A stretch of DNA of 64,000 bases from Kryptolebias marmoratus. Lineage: Eukaryota > Chordata > Actinopteri > Cyprinodontiformes > Rivulidae. The stretch covers positions 11,145,364 to 11,209,363 of the forward strand of contig NC_051445.1 in NCBI RefSeq assembly GCF_001649575.2, written 5' to 3'. Both the position numbers and the translations under genes were made by a program. The notes beneath the pieces are model-generated. The model saw nothing but the letters and a program-made list of their open reading frames with translations, had not been told where the DNA came from and searched no databases. Every line of letters starts with the position of its first letter. The stretch's first letter is position 1. This document shows, piece by piece, positions 25,210 through 39,457 of the stretch.

Positions 25210-28200
25210 GCTCACCTCCTCGGCCCTCGCTGTCAGCCGGTTTTACCTGGATTGGTCGATTCATCTGAGGGACGAACAAAAAGAAAGAAGGATGCTCTTC
25301 GTTATGGCAGGCTTTTGGGCAGATAGTTAGAAATCCAACGAGCTGTCGGTGCATTCAAAAGTGTTTTTCACCAACATATTTTAGTTCAGTAGCTTATGAA
25401 CGAAAATTAATGTGGCGGCTTTATTTATTTATTGTTTTTAGTCGCTGGCGCATCAAGGTGTCCAAATTATTGTCTGGTCTGTGTCTCAGACAGCCGTAGC
25501 CTCGGTATCTTTGATTTCTCACACACACACGCGCGGGCGGGCGAGCGAGCACAGAAGGATTGAGAAGTGGCGAGATTAGGAATGCGGGCTAGCTGATCTG
25601 GATTACAGCAGGAGTGAGGATTAGATGAGGGAAGAGAGGAGGGCCGAAGACAGAGAAAAAAAGAGGAATGGGGAGGGGAGGGAGGAGATAATGTTGCGGC
25701 GTGAACAGAGTGCATAAAAAGAAAAAAAAAAAAAAGGAAACGGGCGCAGTCGACTAAAAATAAAAAGGGATGAAGAAAAGTCGGACGGGGAGAAGCCTGG
25801 GGGACCCTAGCTGACTTCGATCGCCTGAAAGGGCAGGTGGAAGGCCAAGAGGAACCTGGGGAGTAAATGGAAACGCAGGGGCTGGTGAGGTGTGTGTGTG
25901 TGTGTGTGGGGGGGGGGGGGGAAAANNNNNNNNNNNNNNNNNNNNNNNNNNNNNNNNNNNNNNNNNNNNNNNNNNNNNNNNNNNNNNNNNNNNNNNNNNN
26001 NNNNNNNNNNNNNNNNNNNNNNNNNNNNNNNNNNNNNNNNNNNNNNNNNNNNNNNNNNNNNNNNNNNNNNNNNNNNNNNNNNNNNNNNNNNNNNNNNNNG
26101 GGGGGGGGGGGCAAGGTGGGGTTCGGTCGTGACTCGCTCCGTCGGAAAACATTTCACGGCTACAGAGACGCTGCTGCTGTCAGAGCTCACGTATCGCTGC
26201 AGACACACAATCTGAATGCCTCCTCCTTTTACACACTTGGTAGGTTGCTCTCATTCATACATTAAGATAGATAAACCACACACACACACACACACGTACA
26301 CACACAGGCACGCACGCAATGCTTAGTCATACCACTGAGGCAAATAGACAGTGCGTTGATGCCAGGGGCCTTGGGTGGAGGAGGATGGGAAGAACGGCGA
26401 AGAACAAAAAGCCAGAAGGAAGGGGACGGAGGCAGGAGGGAGAATGATTGAAGGGGGGACTGTTAGCGCTGAGGAAAGAAAACGTTGCAAAAGAACAAAT
26501 GATTTGTAAAGCGATAACCTTTACAATCAATCAGGCAAAGATATGATTTTGTCTCTAAACGGGATGCACAGTAGATCCGAGAGGAGTTTAGTTTTTTGAG
26601 AGATGGGGAAACAAATCAAAAGGGGACGGCAGGCGACAGAGAGGAGGCGGAGGGCTGGAGAGGGAGGGATAAGGGATGAGAAGGAGGGACGGATAAAGGT
26701 CCCAGTGGGGTGTTAAGGCAATGTAATGAAGCTGGTAATTGAGGAGAGGGCAGAGCAGAGAGAGAGAGACGGATCCATGCGTTTGATTAATCAGCTCTTA
26801 GCTGTCACCACAAGGGGCTATCGATCCGAAGCAAGGCCGTCTCCCGCACCGGAGACGCACACGGACGCAAAAAAAAACAAAAAACCATCTGCGCACGCTT
26901 CACCAGAAAACTCGAGTACTCGAACACGTAGCCGAGCCGAGGAGGGAGGGATGTTTGGTTTTTAACCCCCAACACCTTTATTGACACGAGCTGTCAGTAT
27001 AAACATGAACGTCGGGGAAAAAACACACACGTTTCAGCTCAACAGTCCATCCGTCCATCCATCATCTCCTTTGTCCTAATGTTACTGCTGTCCATCCGTC
27101 TTGTCCTACCAGCTCATTGATCAGCCCCGTCTTGTCCATTGATTTGGGATTCTGTTGTCGAGCGGGGGCTGATTGTTCCAAGATTTGTGTCCACTAACCT
27201 TTTCTCTAACCTTGCATCAATCTGTCACCATTTGGGTTTTCCTCCACCGTTAAGCCTACGCAAACTCAACTCTGTGCACGTAAAAAAACAAAACAAAACA
27301 AAACAAAAGTGTAATTCCGAACTATCAGTCTGAGTGTTCGCATTCCGATCTTAGGCGCGTGACGGGAATTTTTGAACTCGACTTATTGAAGTGAGACGGG
27401 GAGGGAGAAGAAGCTGAGGCTCAGGAGATGGAGGGAAGCAGCAGGTGAGGAGAATGGCATCGGAAAATCGGCATGGCAACCGGCTCGTTGCCATGGCAAT
27501 CATATGACGGCACACTGGGTAGGTAAACAGGGATGCTGGTTGCCAGGGGCGACTGCTGTGCTCTTTGGGTAAACAAAGAATTAGCGCCGGAGAGCGGTTT
27601 TGCCGGCTTTGCACTAACCTCCCTCCCCCCTTGTGAGCTCGGCGGTAACGAAATCAGGGGGACGAGCGCCGAGCGCCAGCGACATTTGCATGGGAAGAAG
27701 GAAATGGCCAAGGCAGGAAACTTGTGGGATTAATGAAAAGACGAGGGCAGGCGCCACGGGAGGAAACAAACACGAGGGAGAGGGCGAGAGGAACCGAATC
27801 TATATGTTGTGGTGAGCACGGATTCCCACGAGCCTNNNNNNNNNNNNNNNNNNNNNNNNNNNNNNNNNNNNNNNNNNNNNNNNNNNNNNNNNNNNNNNNN
27901 NNNNNNNNNNNNNNNNNNNNNNNNNNNNNNNNNNNNNNNNNNNNNNNNNNNNNNNNNNNNNNNNNNNNNNNNNNNNNNNNNNNNNNNNNNNNNNNNNNNN
28001 NNNNNNNNNNNNNNNNNNNNNNNNNNNNNNNNNNNNNNNNNNNNNNNNNNNNNNNNNNNNNNNNNNNNNNNNNNNNNNNNNNNNNNNNNNNNNNNNNNNN
28101 NNNNNNNNNNNNNNNNNNNNNNNNNNNNNNNNNNNNNNNNNNNNNNNNNNNNNNNNNNNNNNNNNNNNNNNNNNNNNNNNNNNNNNNNNNNNNNNNNNNN

Positions 28201-31200
28201 NNNNNNNNNNNNNNNNNNNNNNNNNNNNNNNNNNNNNNNNNNNNNNNNNNNNNNNNNNNNNNNNNNNNNNNNNNNNNNNNNNNNNNNNNNNNNNNNNNNN
28301 NNNNNNNNNNNNNNNNNNNNNNNCCCCCCCCCCCCCCATCCAACCCCCACCCACATCATCTGCTCACGCCGAAACAAACACACACACACTACACACTTAC
28401 AGTTAATCGCACTCCCTGCAGTAACGCAGAGAGGATTGTGCCAGGATTAGAGGATATTAAATCCTTGGATTATCCAATCAAATCTTATTTTGCCCCCTCC
28501 CCCACCTACGCCAAATCACCGGACCAAACCATTGCGCCGGCGACGTGAGGGGCAAGAACTCCAAACAGGTTTCAGCTTCCAGCTTCCAGCTTCTTCGCCC
28601 GAGGGGGCGTTTGCCACAGCAAGAAGGAAACGTTCACGTGCTTAGGAATCAAACATTTTACAACACAACACCTGATTCTGTAAGTTAGCATGTGTGTGTG
28701 TGTGAACAGACACAAGCTCAGTTCTGACCCGGCCCTTCCTCACACACACCCGTTCACACATCCTCCCTCCTCTTCCAGTCCATTTTCCAAAGTGCTTAAG
28801 GAATAAAAACTATTTTTATCCCTTCTCCATGATCCAGCATTCTGCCTGCCTCTTCCTCTTTACTCCATAACCTTCCTACACTCTGCCCTGATAATGTGGC
28901 CATCACAGCTTTTATTTTATTTTTATTTTACTGTTTTCTTTGCTTTTTTTTCTTTCTACACGTTTAGTCTTGAACACTTTTGGGCTCATCGTCAAAACTA
29001 CAACTGTTCCCTTTTTAATTAGAATAAATCCAACGCAGCGTTCACGGTGATCCAGGAAACAGGAAAAGCTCGACTGGTTCACACTTGTTTGGTCAAAAAA
29101 CAAAACGTCTGGATACTTCGGAGTCGCGTGGCTTGATAACGGCGTGTCCGCGTTTTAAAGGGGGCAACAAAGGGGGTAAAAAACAATAACGGCGAGGCGA
29201 TGAGCTCACAGGATTTCACTCTGTCGGAGTGGAGCTTTAATAATATTTACGGCAAGAGCTGAATCCGTTATGTGCTGACATTCGGTCGAAAAGATCAACC
29301 CCTTCCCTCCCCCCGCGATGGGCCAACTATAAAATACACCAAACTACTAGAACGTGTAATTCTGGTGTCACTCCAGCTGATGGCACTTGTTTCGTGTTAG
29401 TCCTTTACCTTTACATCAGCTAAAAAATAAATGGGACGTTCTGGGTGGGCTGATTTGACTTTGTATAATGAGCTGATTTGTAAAGAGAGTCGGTGACTAA
29501 TTCGTCCAAAAATGACATTACAACGTCATTAAAGTTCAAATTTTGGGTAATATTTTGTCCTATCGTCACATCATCTTATTACACTGCAGCCAGGTGTGTC
29601 AGAAAAGCCAAATAAATGCGTTTTAGGAGCGATGTGAGCGCCACCTTTTTGATGAAGCGATCGTTCACAGCTGGATGATCACTCTGAAACGTGACACGCG
29701 CAGCGAGTGGAGGTGGAAAAGGTGGAGCAGCCCCTCCGTGCCCGCTGTTTTCTCTCCACCACCACCACCACCACGTCAGGCTTTGCATCCCTCCGGTTCC
29801 CTAGCAACCTGGCATCTCGCTCGGCTCCGTTGCCTAGTAACGGGGAGGAGGGGAGGGAGGGGTGTGTGTGTGCAGCCATAATACAAGCTCCCGCGCGGCC
29901 CATCCCCCGCCCCCCACGCTCTCGTTCACATTCTTCACACCTGAGAGGGCCGCCCTCCGTCTCCTCCGGCAGTTTAACCCCATCGCCGGCACTCTCCGCC
30001 GTATCTGCAGCGGTCCGTTCCCCTCCTCCCCGCGTCCCTCCTCCGAAGCAAGGGCGTCGAAACCGCCCCGTCGATCCCTACGAACAACGAGAACGCTCCG
30101 TGCTCAGCAGCAGCAGCAGCAGCAGCAGCAGCGGCGGCGGCGGAGCACTCACTGAAATTTGATCCCCTGGATTTAGTTCGGCGTAATCCGGCGGCGCTAT
30201 AGCGGATAACCCACGCACTCGGACCTCCTTTCTATTTTAGGGCGCGTAAGTCCTTTGGGAAATGAGCTGGTGAATTAAAAAGGCCGCTCGAAGCCACACA
30301 GATTCACGATTGCTGGAATCTCGTGTTCACAGATTACGCCGAATACGGAGGCCGTGGCAGGTTTTAGAAAGCTCAGAGGGTTATGGCGGACCCCGCAGTG
30401 GCGAAGAGTAATACGCAAATGGACAGTGTTCCTATGAAAGCTGACATTTATGGTAAAAAAGTAAACACGAGCACTTCTAGGTTTAAGGTTCTACATGTCA
30501 GCACACGATGAAGAGTTATTGGCAAATACAACCTCAAATATACAACAAAATGACATATTTCACTGCCACTAACAACTTACAGAAAACTAAGACAAGAATC
30601 TACACCTGTACTGACTTCATAGACATAAGCAACTCAATCAAATATCAATCATCGAATGCGTTTTACTGACTGATTATCAGAAACTGTGACGCAGACGAGG
30701 ATGTTTTTGACCGATTTAAAGCCAGTCTCTCGACAACACGGAGGACTATTCGTTCAGAGCTGTTGCATGTTTCCCCAGGAGTGAGAATCCCAGCAGGTTC
30801 CTCCCCCCCGCCGAGGAAAAAAAAACAACTTCGACGCCACGTCTCTCATGTTAAGCGTAAAAGCTCGTCACAGATCAGTTAGAAGAAAAAAAAACGGCTG
30901 GCTGCAACAACGTAACCTCGAACAAACCAGATCGAAGTGGAGATGTTTCTCCCGTGATGCACGAGCCTAAATTTGGTTAAAAAAAACATGAACACCTCAG
31001 CTGTCAAGCACGGCGGTGTGCAGTGATGATTTGACACTTTTTTTTGCAGCCAAAAGGACCTGGGCACTTGCACTCGTTTAGTCAACAATAAATCTGCCAG
31101 GAAGTAAAAAGGCTGGGTAGAAGTTTGATCCCAAGAATGAAATAAATAACACAAAAATGTGTTGCAGAAGCCCGGGCGAAGTCCTGGAGTTACAGGAGAG

Positions 31201-33755
31201 CCAAAAACGAAGATGAACTTCCTCAAAGTCTGTCAAGAGCAAGTTACATGATTTCCGACATGACTGAGGAGTTTTACGTACAAATGTATGTGTCAAATAA
31301 ATGACAAATGTCTGTATTCTAACTGCAGTTGTTCATTTTACACATCACGTTTATTCATTTTATTCTGTAACTCTGTATTTTTATTTTATTTCACTGCATA
31401 TTGGGATCTTTTTTAAACAAACCTTAGATCTGAAGCACGTTCTTTTTAATCTTGACTGTAAATGTTTTAAATTTAATAACTTTAAAAATGAGGCACAAAT
31501 AAAACAAACTTCCCGCAAGACTGTAGGCACTAATAGTTTGAAGTTTGATTCCAAAACAGTGTCTTAACACTGATCATCTTCATTTTATCATCTGTCTACT
31601 GATCTTCTTGCTGTTAAATTTTAACATTTATCTCTTCATATCTTTATTCATCCCTTCGTCACTTTTCCCACACAGTTAGGGAGACTTACTGGGAGGATGT
31701 CGTATTTTCCGCACGATAAGACTCACTGTCAATGAATGGTCCATTTTCAAACTTTTGTCATATATAAAACACACCGGACAATAAGGTGTGTCATTGTACA
31801 CCTTCCAATTTTTGCAACTTTGCACCGCGCTCAAAGATTGGAGATGATATTTGAAGCCGACCAGTGGCGTCACTAGGCCTGTTTTAAGGGGGCTGAAGCC
31901 CCCCTAAATAATTTTGGTGTCAAAAAATTTGTTTTTTTTTTTTGTTTTGTTTTTTACAAAAATTCAATGTAATGTGGCCAGAATATGAGTTTAAATAAAT
32001 ACCCATATAATTCACAAAATAAAAATAAAAAATATGTTCATTTTTCTTGTTAAAACTGTACACATACTTCTTGTTTGATGTTCTGAATAAAATATAATTG
32101 GTTGCTTAAAACATTTACACAGTAAGGTATCTGTTAAATGTGTCCAAAAATGTGGAAAAGCAACTCAGGTTTTGTTAGCTGTTTGAGAAATTTTGTTCTC
32201 GCCCACTACGTTTGCTCACATCCTGTGCATCTCCTGGGGCTTAAGCCCCCCTTGTCCTTAAAACCTAGTGACGCCCCTGAAGCCGACCACAAAGGAATGA
32301 TTCAAATATACGTTATGGAAGTGCGACAAACCTCAACAAAACTTCACTTCCCATCGACTGACATGTCTAAAGCTGCCTCGCGACGCGTGATGAAATGTAA
32401 TTTTCACATCGCATATCAGCTGAAATCTGCAGAGTGTTCGTTTAAACCAGGAAAATCTGAGTGTTTAAAGGCAGCAGCTTGAAGAAACGGAGGTCACACC
32501 CCAGGTGCAAATAAAGTCCCGCCATCCCGCCACACACACACACACACGCGCGCGCGGAGACGCACTGGTGGCCCCCGTTGACAGATGTCTCTCTTTAAAT
32601 TGACAGAAGTATGTCCCGGGTCCCTCCCGCCCCCTCCACCACCCAGAGGAAAGCCTTTCTTCTCCACACCACCCGCCTGTCCCTTCCTCCACGCTCATTA
32701 CAGAGAACTTTTGTCCTGCTTCCTCCTTGTCTCTAACCCGACCTCCTCCACCCCGCCCATGTCCCCACACCCCCGTCTGTACGTCCCTATTCACACCAAA
32801 CCTCTTCAAGCCTTTCCTGAGCCTCCTTTTCATTCACGCAGATTCGCAGACTCTTCCACCCCCTTCGCACGGGGGGGCCGTTCCATACGTCCGCGTACAT
32901 GTCGCACGCAACAAGGCGTCTGGATCTCAGGCTGCGGGTTCAAAAACCTACAAACGCCGATACGTGAGCGATGAACAAGTTATTGTAGCAGAGGGTGATG
33001 CGGAAAGTTGGGGATATTTGTCTGTGAGCACTAAAACGAGCTTTTGGCTCGCTGCTTTCAGCCGTATTTTAGTTCTTAAATGCTCTTGAACGAGAAATAC
33101 GCTTTTCTGTGCTTTCTGTTTTCTTTTTTAACACTTGCGGGTTTCAGAACTCAGGCTCAGATTTCCAAATTCAGGAGGAGCACAGATCCAAAGTTCATCA
33201 AACGCGCCGATTCCGTCGCCTTCGCCGCGACGCCGATAAATACGAGTCGGCAGCCGTGCTTCTTCCTGCAAACTTGGGACGGGCGGACGGCAGAAGCTGG
33301 CTGCGCTCACGGACCAGATGGCGCGCGATATGGACTTAGTTCAACTTTAAGGCTCGAAATCTGCGAGACTCCCGGCTTGGCAGGAGGAGGATTTTACACA
33401 ACCTGCAAATCAAGTGTCCGCGCAAACATATTTGGCCAATGCGTGAATGCTCCGGCGCGTGTTTGTCTTCTCATTTTGGATCTTTTTCGGGACATGCGCT
33501 GACCTTGTTGTTGTTGTTGTGTGTGTGTAGGCGTGTGTGTGCGACGCCTTAAAGAGCCTGCCTCTCCAGGGTCAGGCATTATGAGGCTATGTTTAGATCC
33601 TGCCTCGATTTTGTAGTGAAATATGAAGCAGGCGCTCCTTCGCCGCTCTTTCTGCACGCACAGACGCATATACGTCCGCACAAAACGTTAAGCTAAACAT
33701 CCCGACACACCGTCTGCTCTGCATCACCTTCTCTGGCTTCCCTTCACCCCGTCTA

Positions 33756-33790
<35 letters not shown>

Positions 33791-36700
33791 AAAACACACA
33801 GTCGGATCTACACTTGTCCCTCTAAACTCACTTCCCGTCCCTCACACAGCGGGGATAAAAATAGAGAAACAGCCCGAGGGGGTTGGTGAGGGGGGAGGGG
33901 GGGGGGAGCGATACACATCACAAACCCCATCAGGAGAGGAGAGATAGAGGCAGAGGAGGAAGAGATAGCGAGAACACAAAGGCAGAGAGAGAGAGGAAAC
34001 TGGGATCTGTTTTAAATTGAAAATGCAGCAGTAAGCAGTGAAGGGGAATAGTAAACAGTGCTGCTGACCACATAAATATGCAAAATTAGCCTACAAAGTC
34101 GCCCTAGTGGATAATTGCTCATCATGGCTTTCCCCCACAGGGAGGTTGTCTGGCAGGCTCCTTATATTCCACGTGGAAACGCACGCGGAACATACACGAC
34201 GCGCTAAGTGGATCCGATAAACGTCAGCTGTACAAACAGGAACGACGGGGCAGAGATGGCGTCCAGTCTAATAACCCCACTGACCTACTAAAGGGCTGAA
34301 CCGCTCGCCGAGCAGCAGTTACACGTGGATACTCGATGTGTTTGTTCTTTATGCCGTCAGACGTCCTTAAGGTCCGCAGGCCGGGGGCGCGCTTAAATTT
34401 TCGCCCGTCCTCTTCCGAAAGGGGACACGATAAACGGGAGAATGAAACAGCCCCCGTCACGTTTACGGCCGTAACCATGACGCTGGGGTGTTTACATTTA
34501 TTGGCTCCGGAGCGCCGTCGCACCACGTAATCAATATCAGAGCTACAAACTGTTATTATTTTTTAATAAGCGCATCGATCTTCTGCTGTATCACTTATCG
34601 TTAGCTGCGTGTCTCGTGGCGCTTCTGCCTTTTTAATAATTTATGAGCGTTCAGTGTGTCGCGGGAAACACACAAGGTGTGCATCTGTGTGTGTGTGTGT
34701 GTGAGAGAGATACCGGAGCTTCGTTTTGGCTCTAATCAAAAAACAGGGAGCAAAATGCTGCCGAGAGAGCAGTGAGGCGTGACAACACACACCTGGTAAG
34801 CTGCTTATCGCACTTTAATTTCACCGACGCTAAGATCTGACCAAACGGGTGTGTGCGCGTGCGCGTAGAACAGTGCGCACACACACACGTGTGTAAACAA
34901 GGTGTGTCTGAAGCAGCAGCGAAGATGAAGGCAGCGATAAACACGAAGGGAAAGAGAGAGAGAGAGAGAGAGGAGATTAAACGGGGGGAGAGGGAGATAT
35001 CAACGGCGAAGAACAAAAGCACAGATAGGAGGAGAGATACAGGAGGAAACACGGCTACAGTGAGCGGGAGGCGGGGGGAGCGATGGAGCCACAGATAAGG
35101 AGCAGGAGGTTAAAATCGAACCGGGACAGAAGGGAAGCATGGCTCCATGAAGACAGGAAGGGAGGACGAACGGATGAGTTAGGAAACGATCCCGAGCGCG
35201 TTACGTTTTCACAAAGAGGAGTCCGAACTGCACGGACTAAAGTACGATCGCTAAATCCGGACCAAAACGCCTGAACTGCCATCTTAAAAGCCTTCAATTT
35301 TCTCAAAAAACGACAGTGCGCCTTATAATCCGGAGCGCCTTATATATGGAAGAAGTCGTGATGTTTTAGTGCGACTTTGGTTAAACTACAAAGCTGCATT
35401 AAGGCACAGTTAGAGAGCTCCACTAGAGCATTGAAATCCTCCATTTTGAACGGAGCGCGGCACGAAGTTACAAAAATCGGGAGGTGCACGACGATGCGCC
35501 TTATAGTTCGGTGCGCTTTATATATGAAAAAAGTTGGAAAATGGACCATTCACTGACTGTGCGACTTATAATCCAGTGCGCCCTACAGTGCGGAAAATAC
35601 GGTATGTTTTCTAATTGAAACTGTGAAATAAAGAATAAAAAAAGTCACCATATGTATGGAAATGTGACCCTTTTAGTGTAACGTGTTGCAGATTGGTTCT
35701 TTTTTCCAGCTCTGACCCCTACCCCATCAACAACTTCTGACCTTTGACCCCGCACATGCACCCCACCATCGACTGACACTTTAATTCTAAACTATCAAAG
35801 CAAAACAACAGACAGAACATAACTTTTACCTTTTAAAAAAATCACATATTCAAGCACTAAACTATAAGTGTGCTTTGAATCTTCTACATCGAAGCCAATC
35901 TGATAAGGGTAAAAAAACAAAACAAAGATTGTTATCTGTCCTTTTCCATCACAGAGCACCTTCTGATCTGAACGAGTAAGCCAATGTTTATGAGCGCGCC
36001 TACTTTGATTACACATCTCTGAAGCTGAGACGTGCATATTGTAAACAAGTCCGCAGGTTTTCAGGAGAGCGCCGTTCGGCTTTCTTCTACCGAAGGGGGG
36101 GGGGTCCTGCAGCACGTGTAATCCGGCACATCTGTGAGCCTCGATGTGACTCGACATTAGTTCTGCCGTTAAAACTTCTGCGCTCCTCGTGTCGCACTCC
36201 CTCCGTCTCTCTTTCTGAGACCAAATTAAACAAAAGGCACAGACTCTCAGATAAGGCCATCTGTTCATCTCTCCCTCTCTCTCTCCCGCTCGCTCCCAAT
36301 CCCTCCGTACTTTTTCTCATTTTCCACTCTGACAGTCGATTGCTTCTGCTGAAGCCAGCAAGGACATCTGAGGTATGAGCACACCTCTTTAGACTCTCTC
36401 TCTCTCTCGCTCTCTCTCTCTCTGTCTGTCGTTCTTTGTGGCTCTGCTGTCTTGTTCGAACTGCTGTATTAGATTTAATCCCGCCAGAGATTGACAGGTA
36501 GGAGCCGTCACACCCGTCGCCGCGCTCTTAATTGCTCGGCTGTCACCGTGAGAGGAGCGCACCCGGACAGGAGCGGCGCCGCGCTTCTTTTTAAAGTTTC
36601 ACACGGCGGCGTTTCGCTCCACCGCTTTCCGCCGTTTAAAGTGATCCCAAGATTCAAGACGCACTCCCCCACACACACACACACACACACACACACTCTC

Positions 36701-39409
36701 CAAAGTCCTCCTGCCCCTCGGTGATCCCCTGAATCTGACTATGAAAATGAGTTTGCAAAAAAAAACTCATCACGCAGCTTAGCAAACGGAGCTGAGGAGA
36801 GCGTACAGAAGAGGGGAAGGATGTGGGGGGGGGGAACGGTCAAAAGGGTCAACTAATCAAGAGAAAAGGAAATGAGATGAAGGGCCGAGGAACTGTGGAG
36901 GGGGACTGGTGTCGAAGAGGAGGACTACCACAAATGACTGTGAAATGAGACTCTGAGCAGAAAGCGAGAGGGGAAAAAAAAAAAAAAAGAGTAAAGAAAC
37001 AGAGGGGGGGAGAAAGTCGGGATACCACGAGCAATCCGGGGGGATTGCTGGTGCAAGGAAACAGGAAGATGTGCGGGGAGGAGCCGAACACGGGACAGAG
37101 GGGATTTAAGGGCTTGGGGGTGGGGGGGTATAATGGAATGAGGGAACGGATTTTGAAGCAGAGGGAAAGATTGAACAGCATGTGACAGCGAAAGAAAAGG
37201 ACAATGGGTAGAAGTATGAAAGAGAGAGGGAGAGAGAGAGAGAAGCATTTTTTTTTCTCCCCTAAATCCCATCAAGGAAGGCAACGGAGGCAGACAGGAG
37301 GAGGGAGGAGAACGCAGAACGGAGGGGGAGAAAATGGATGAGGAGAGGCGCAGAACGTGACGGCAGAATCAAGGCCGCGGAAACGGCAAGGTGGTCGTTC
37401 AAGCTGAGGTCAACAGCATCAGACGCCATCCTTCACAAACGATATCAAACTCAGATAAGCCCGAGAGCTCCGAAACGGTTAGCGCTTTTTTTTTTTTTTT
37501 TTTTACAGAAACAATTAAAAGAGAAAATGTGGATGACAAACTCTAAGACACTCGTTGTCTCTGATGACAAAAATACAGTCTTCGTTGGACTCTTTTTTCC
37601 GTATTCTTGCGCGCGTTTTACTCTCAGGGCTTTTGTCTCAACCCAGACGCAAAGTGGGATTTAAAATTTAAAAAAAAAAACACTAGATGCACCTTGAAGA
37701 ACAGCATCCTCCGTTTCCTGCGCTTTCAAAGCAATTATTTTTCTTTTTATGGCTCGTTTGGAAAAATTTGGCACAACTCCCTGCGTGTCTACGAAACAGT
37801 CAGGAGGGAGAACGGATGAGTCATAAGAATGGGTCAAAGAACAAAAAGGCAGCAGGGCGGGAAAAACAAGGAAGGTAAATAAGCCAGCAGAAAGGTGCTT
37901 TAAATGCACAGAGGTCAGGCTTCTTAGCGGTCTCTAATTGGATTGATGTCACAGTGAGAACGCTGCTCGTATAGGTGACTGCGTGCGTGCAACTACAGCT
38001 CCACGGAGAACTGTAGCATGACTGCTCCGTGTACGAACGCAGGGATTTGTGCTCAGATGTGTCAGAGCAGTACCCCCCCTCCCCCCTNAAGTAGAAATTT
38101 AAAATAGGTTTGTGATTTCCTTTTTTACAGTTTGGAATGTAATGATGTCACTAGTGGTAGTAATATTAATAATAATAATAATAATAATAGTTATGTTGCT
38201 GTGTTCTGTTCAGTGTTTTATCTAAAGTAGTATTCTTTTTGCATTTTTTCTTGTTTTTAAATGCTGCTCTTTGTAAACTAAACTATATACAGGTCATTAG
38301 GATCGTCTCCGGAGTCTTTCTAAGCTACCCATTTAGTCGTCTTAGTTTTGTTTTTCCTTAATTTTCCTTTCCCTTATTGTTACGAAACATCGGTCCCTCT
38401 ATATCTGCCATGTAATAGACAAGGTATAGAAGTCTACAGAAGTGATATATCGTCTGTTTCCATCTGTGCCCTCTCTACACACTTGGTCTCTCAGTTGTAC
38501 TAACCCTGTTCCACACAGACTGTGGTCAAACCAAGCTTTTGGCTGTATGTCACTTTTGTGAGTCGCGTGTGTTCATGTTTGTGCGTTTTATGTACATATC
38601 AGCTTTGTTCCATTTAAGGTTCGGCATCAGGAGTGCGGGTATCTCTGCGTAAGTGTGTGTGTGTGTGTGTGNNNNNNNNNNNNNNNNNNNNNNNNNNNNN
38701 NNNNNNNNNNNNNNNNNNNNNNNNNNNNNNNNNNNNNNNNNNNNNNNNNNNNNNNNNNNNNNNNNNNNNNNNNNNNNNNNNNNNNNNNNNNNNNNNNNNN
38801 NNNNNNNNNNNNNNNNNNNNNNNNNNNNNNNNNNNNNNNNNNNNNNNNNNNNNNNNNNNNNNNNNNNNNNNNNNNNNNNNNNNNNNNNNNNNNNNNNNNN
38901 NNNNNNNNNNNNNNNNNNNNNNNNNNNNNNNNNNNNNNNNNNNNNNNNNNNNNNNNNNNNNNNNNNNNNNNNNNNNNNNNNNNNNNNNNNNNNNNNNNNN
39001 NNNNNNNNNNNNNNNNNNNNNNNNNNNNNNNNNNNNNNNNNNNNNNNNNNNNNNNNNNNNNNNNNNNNNNNNNNNNNNNNNNNNNNNNNNNNNNNNNNNN
39101 NNNNNNNNNNNNNNNNNNNNNNNNNNNNNNNNNNNNNNNNNNNNNNNNNNNNNNNNNNNNNNNNNNNNNNNNNNNNNNNNNNNNNNNNNNNNNNNNNNNN
39201 NNNNNNNNNNNNNNNNNNNNNNNNNNNNNNNNNNNNNNNNNNNNNNNNNNNNNNNNNNNNNNNNNNNNNNNNNNNNNNNNNNNNNNNNNNNNNNNNNNNN
39301 NNNNNNNNNNNNNNNNNNNNNNNNNNNNNNNNNNNNNNNNNNNNNNNNNNNNNNNNNNNNNNNNNNNNNNNNNNNNNNNNNNNNNNNNNNNNNNNNNNNN
39401 NNNNNNNNN

Positions 39410-39457
<48 letters not shown>

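Noticed and set aside
25467..28548. Long open frames spanning N runs (also at 38627-39568, 54317-54780, 55393-55810)
   Set aside because: They are open only because N codons contain no stop. Flanking residues are low-complexity repeats (VCVCV, HTHTH, SLSLS).
29707..30162. Open frames ending in serine or glutamine runs over the CAG/CGG tract
   Set aside because: No homology recognised, no splice context in the plus direction, and the frame is driven by CpG-rich sequence with few stops. Possible as a transcript, not supported as a protein.
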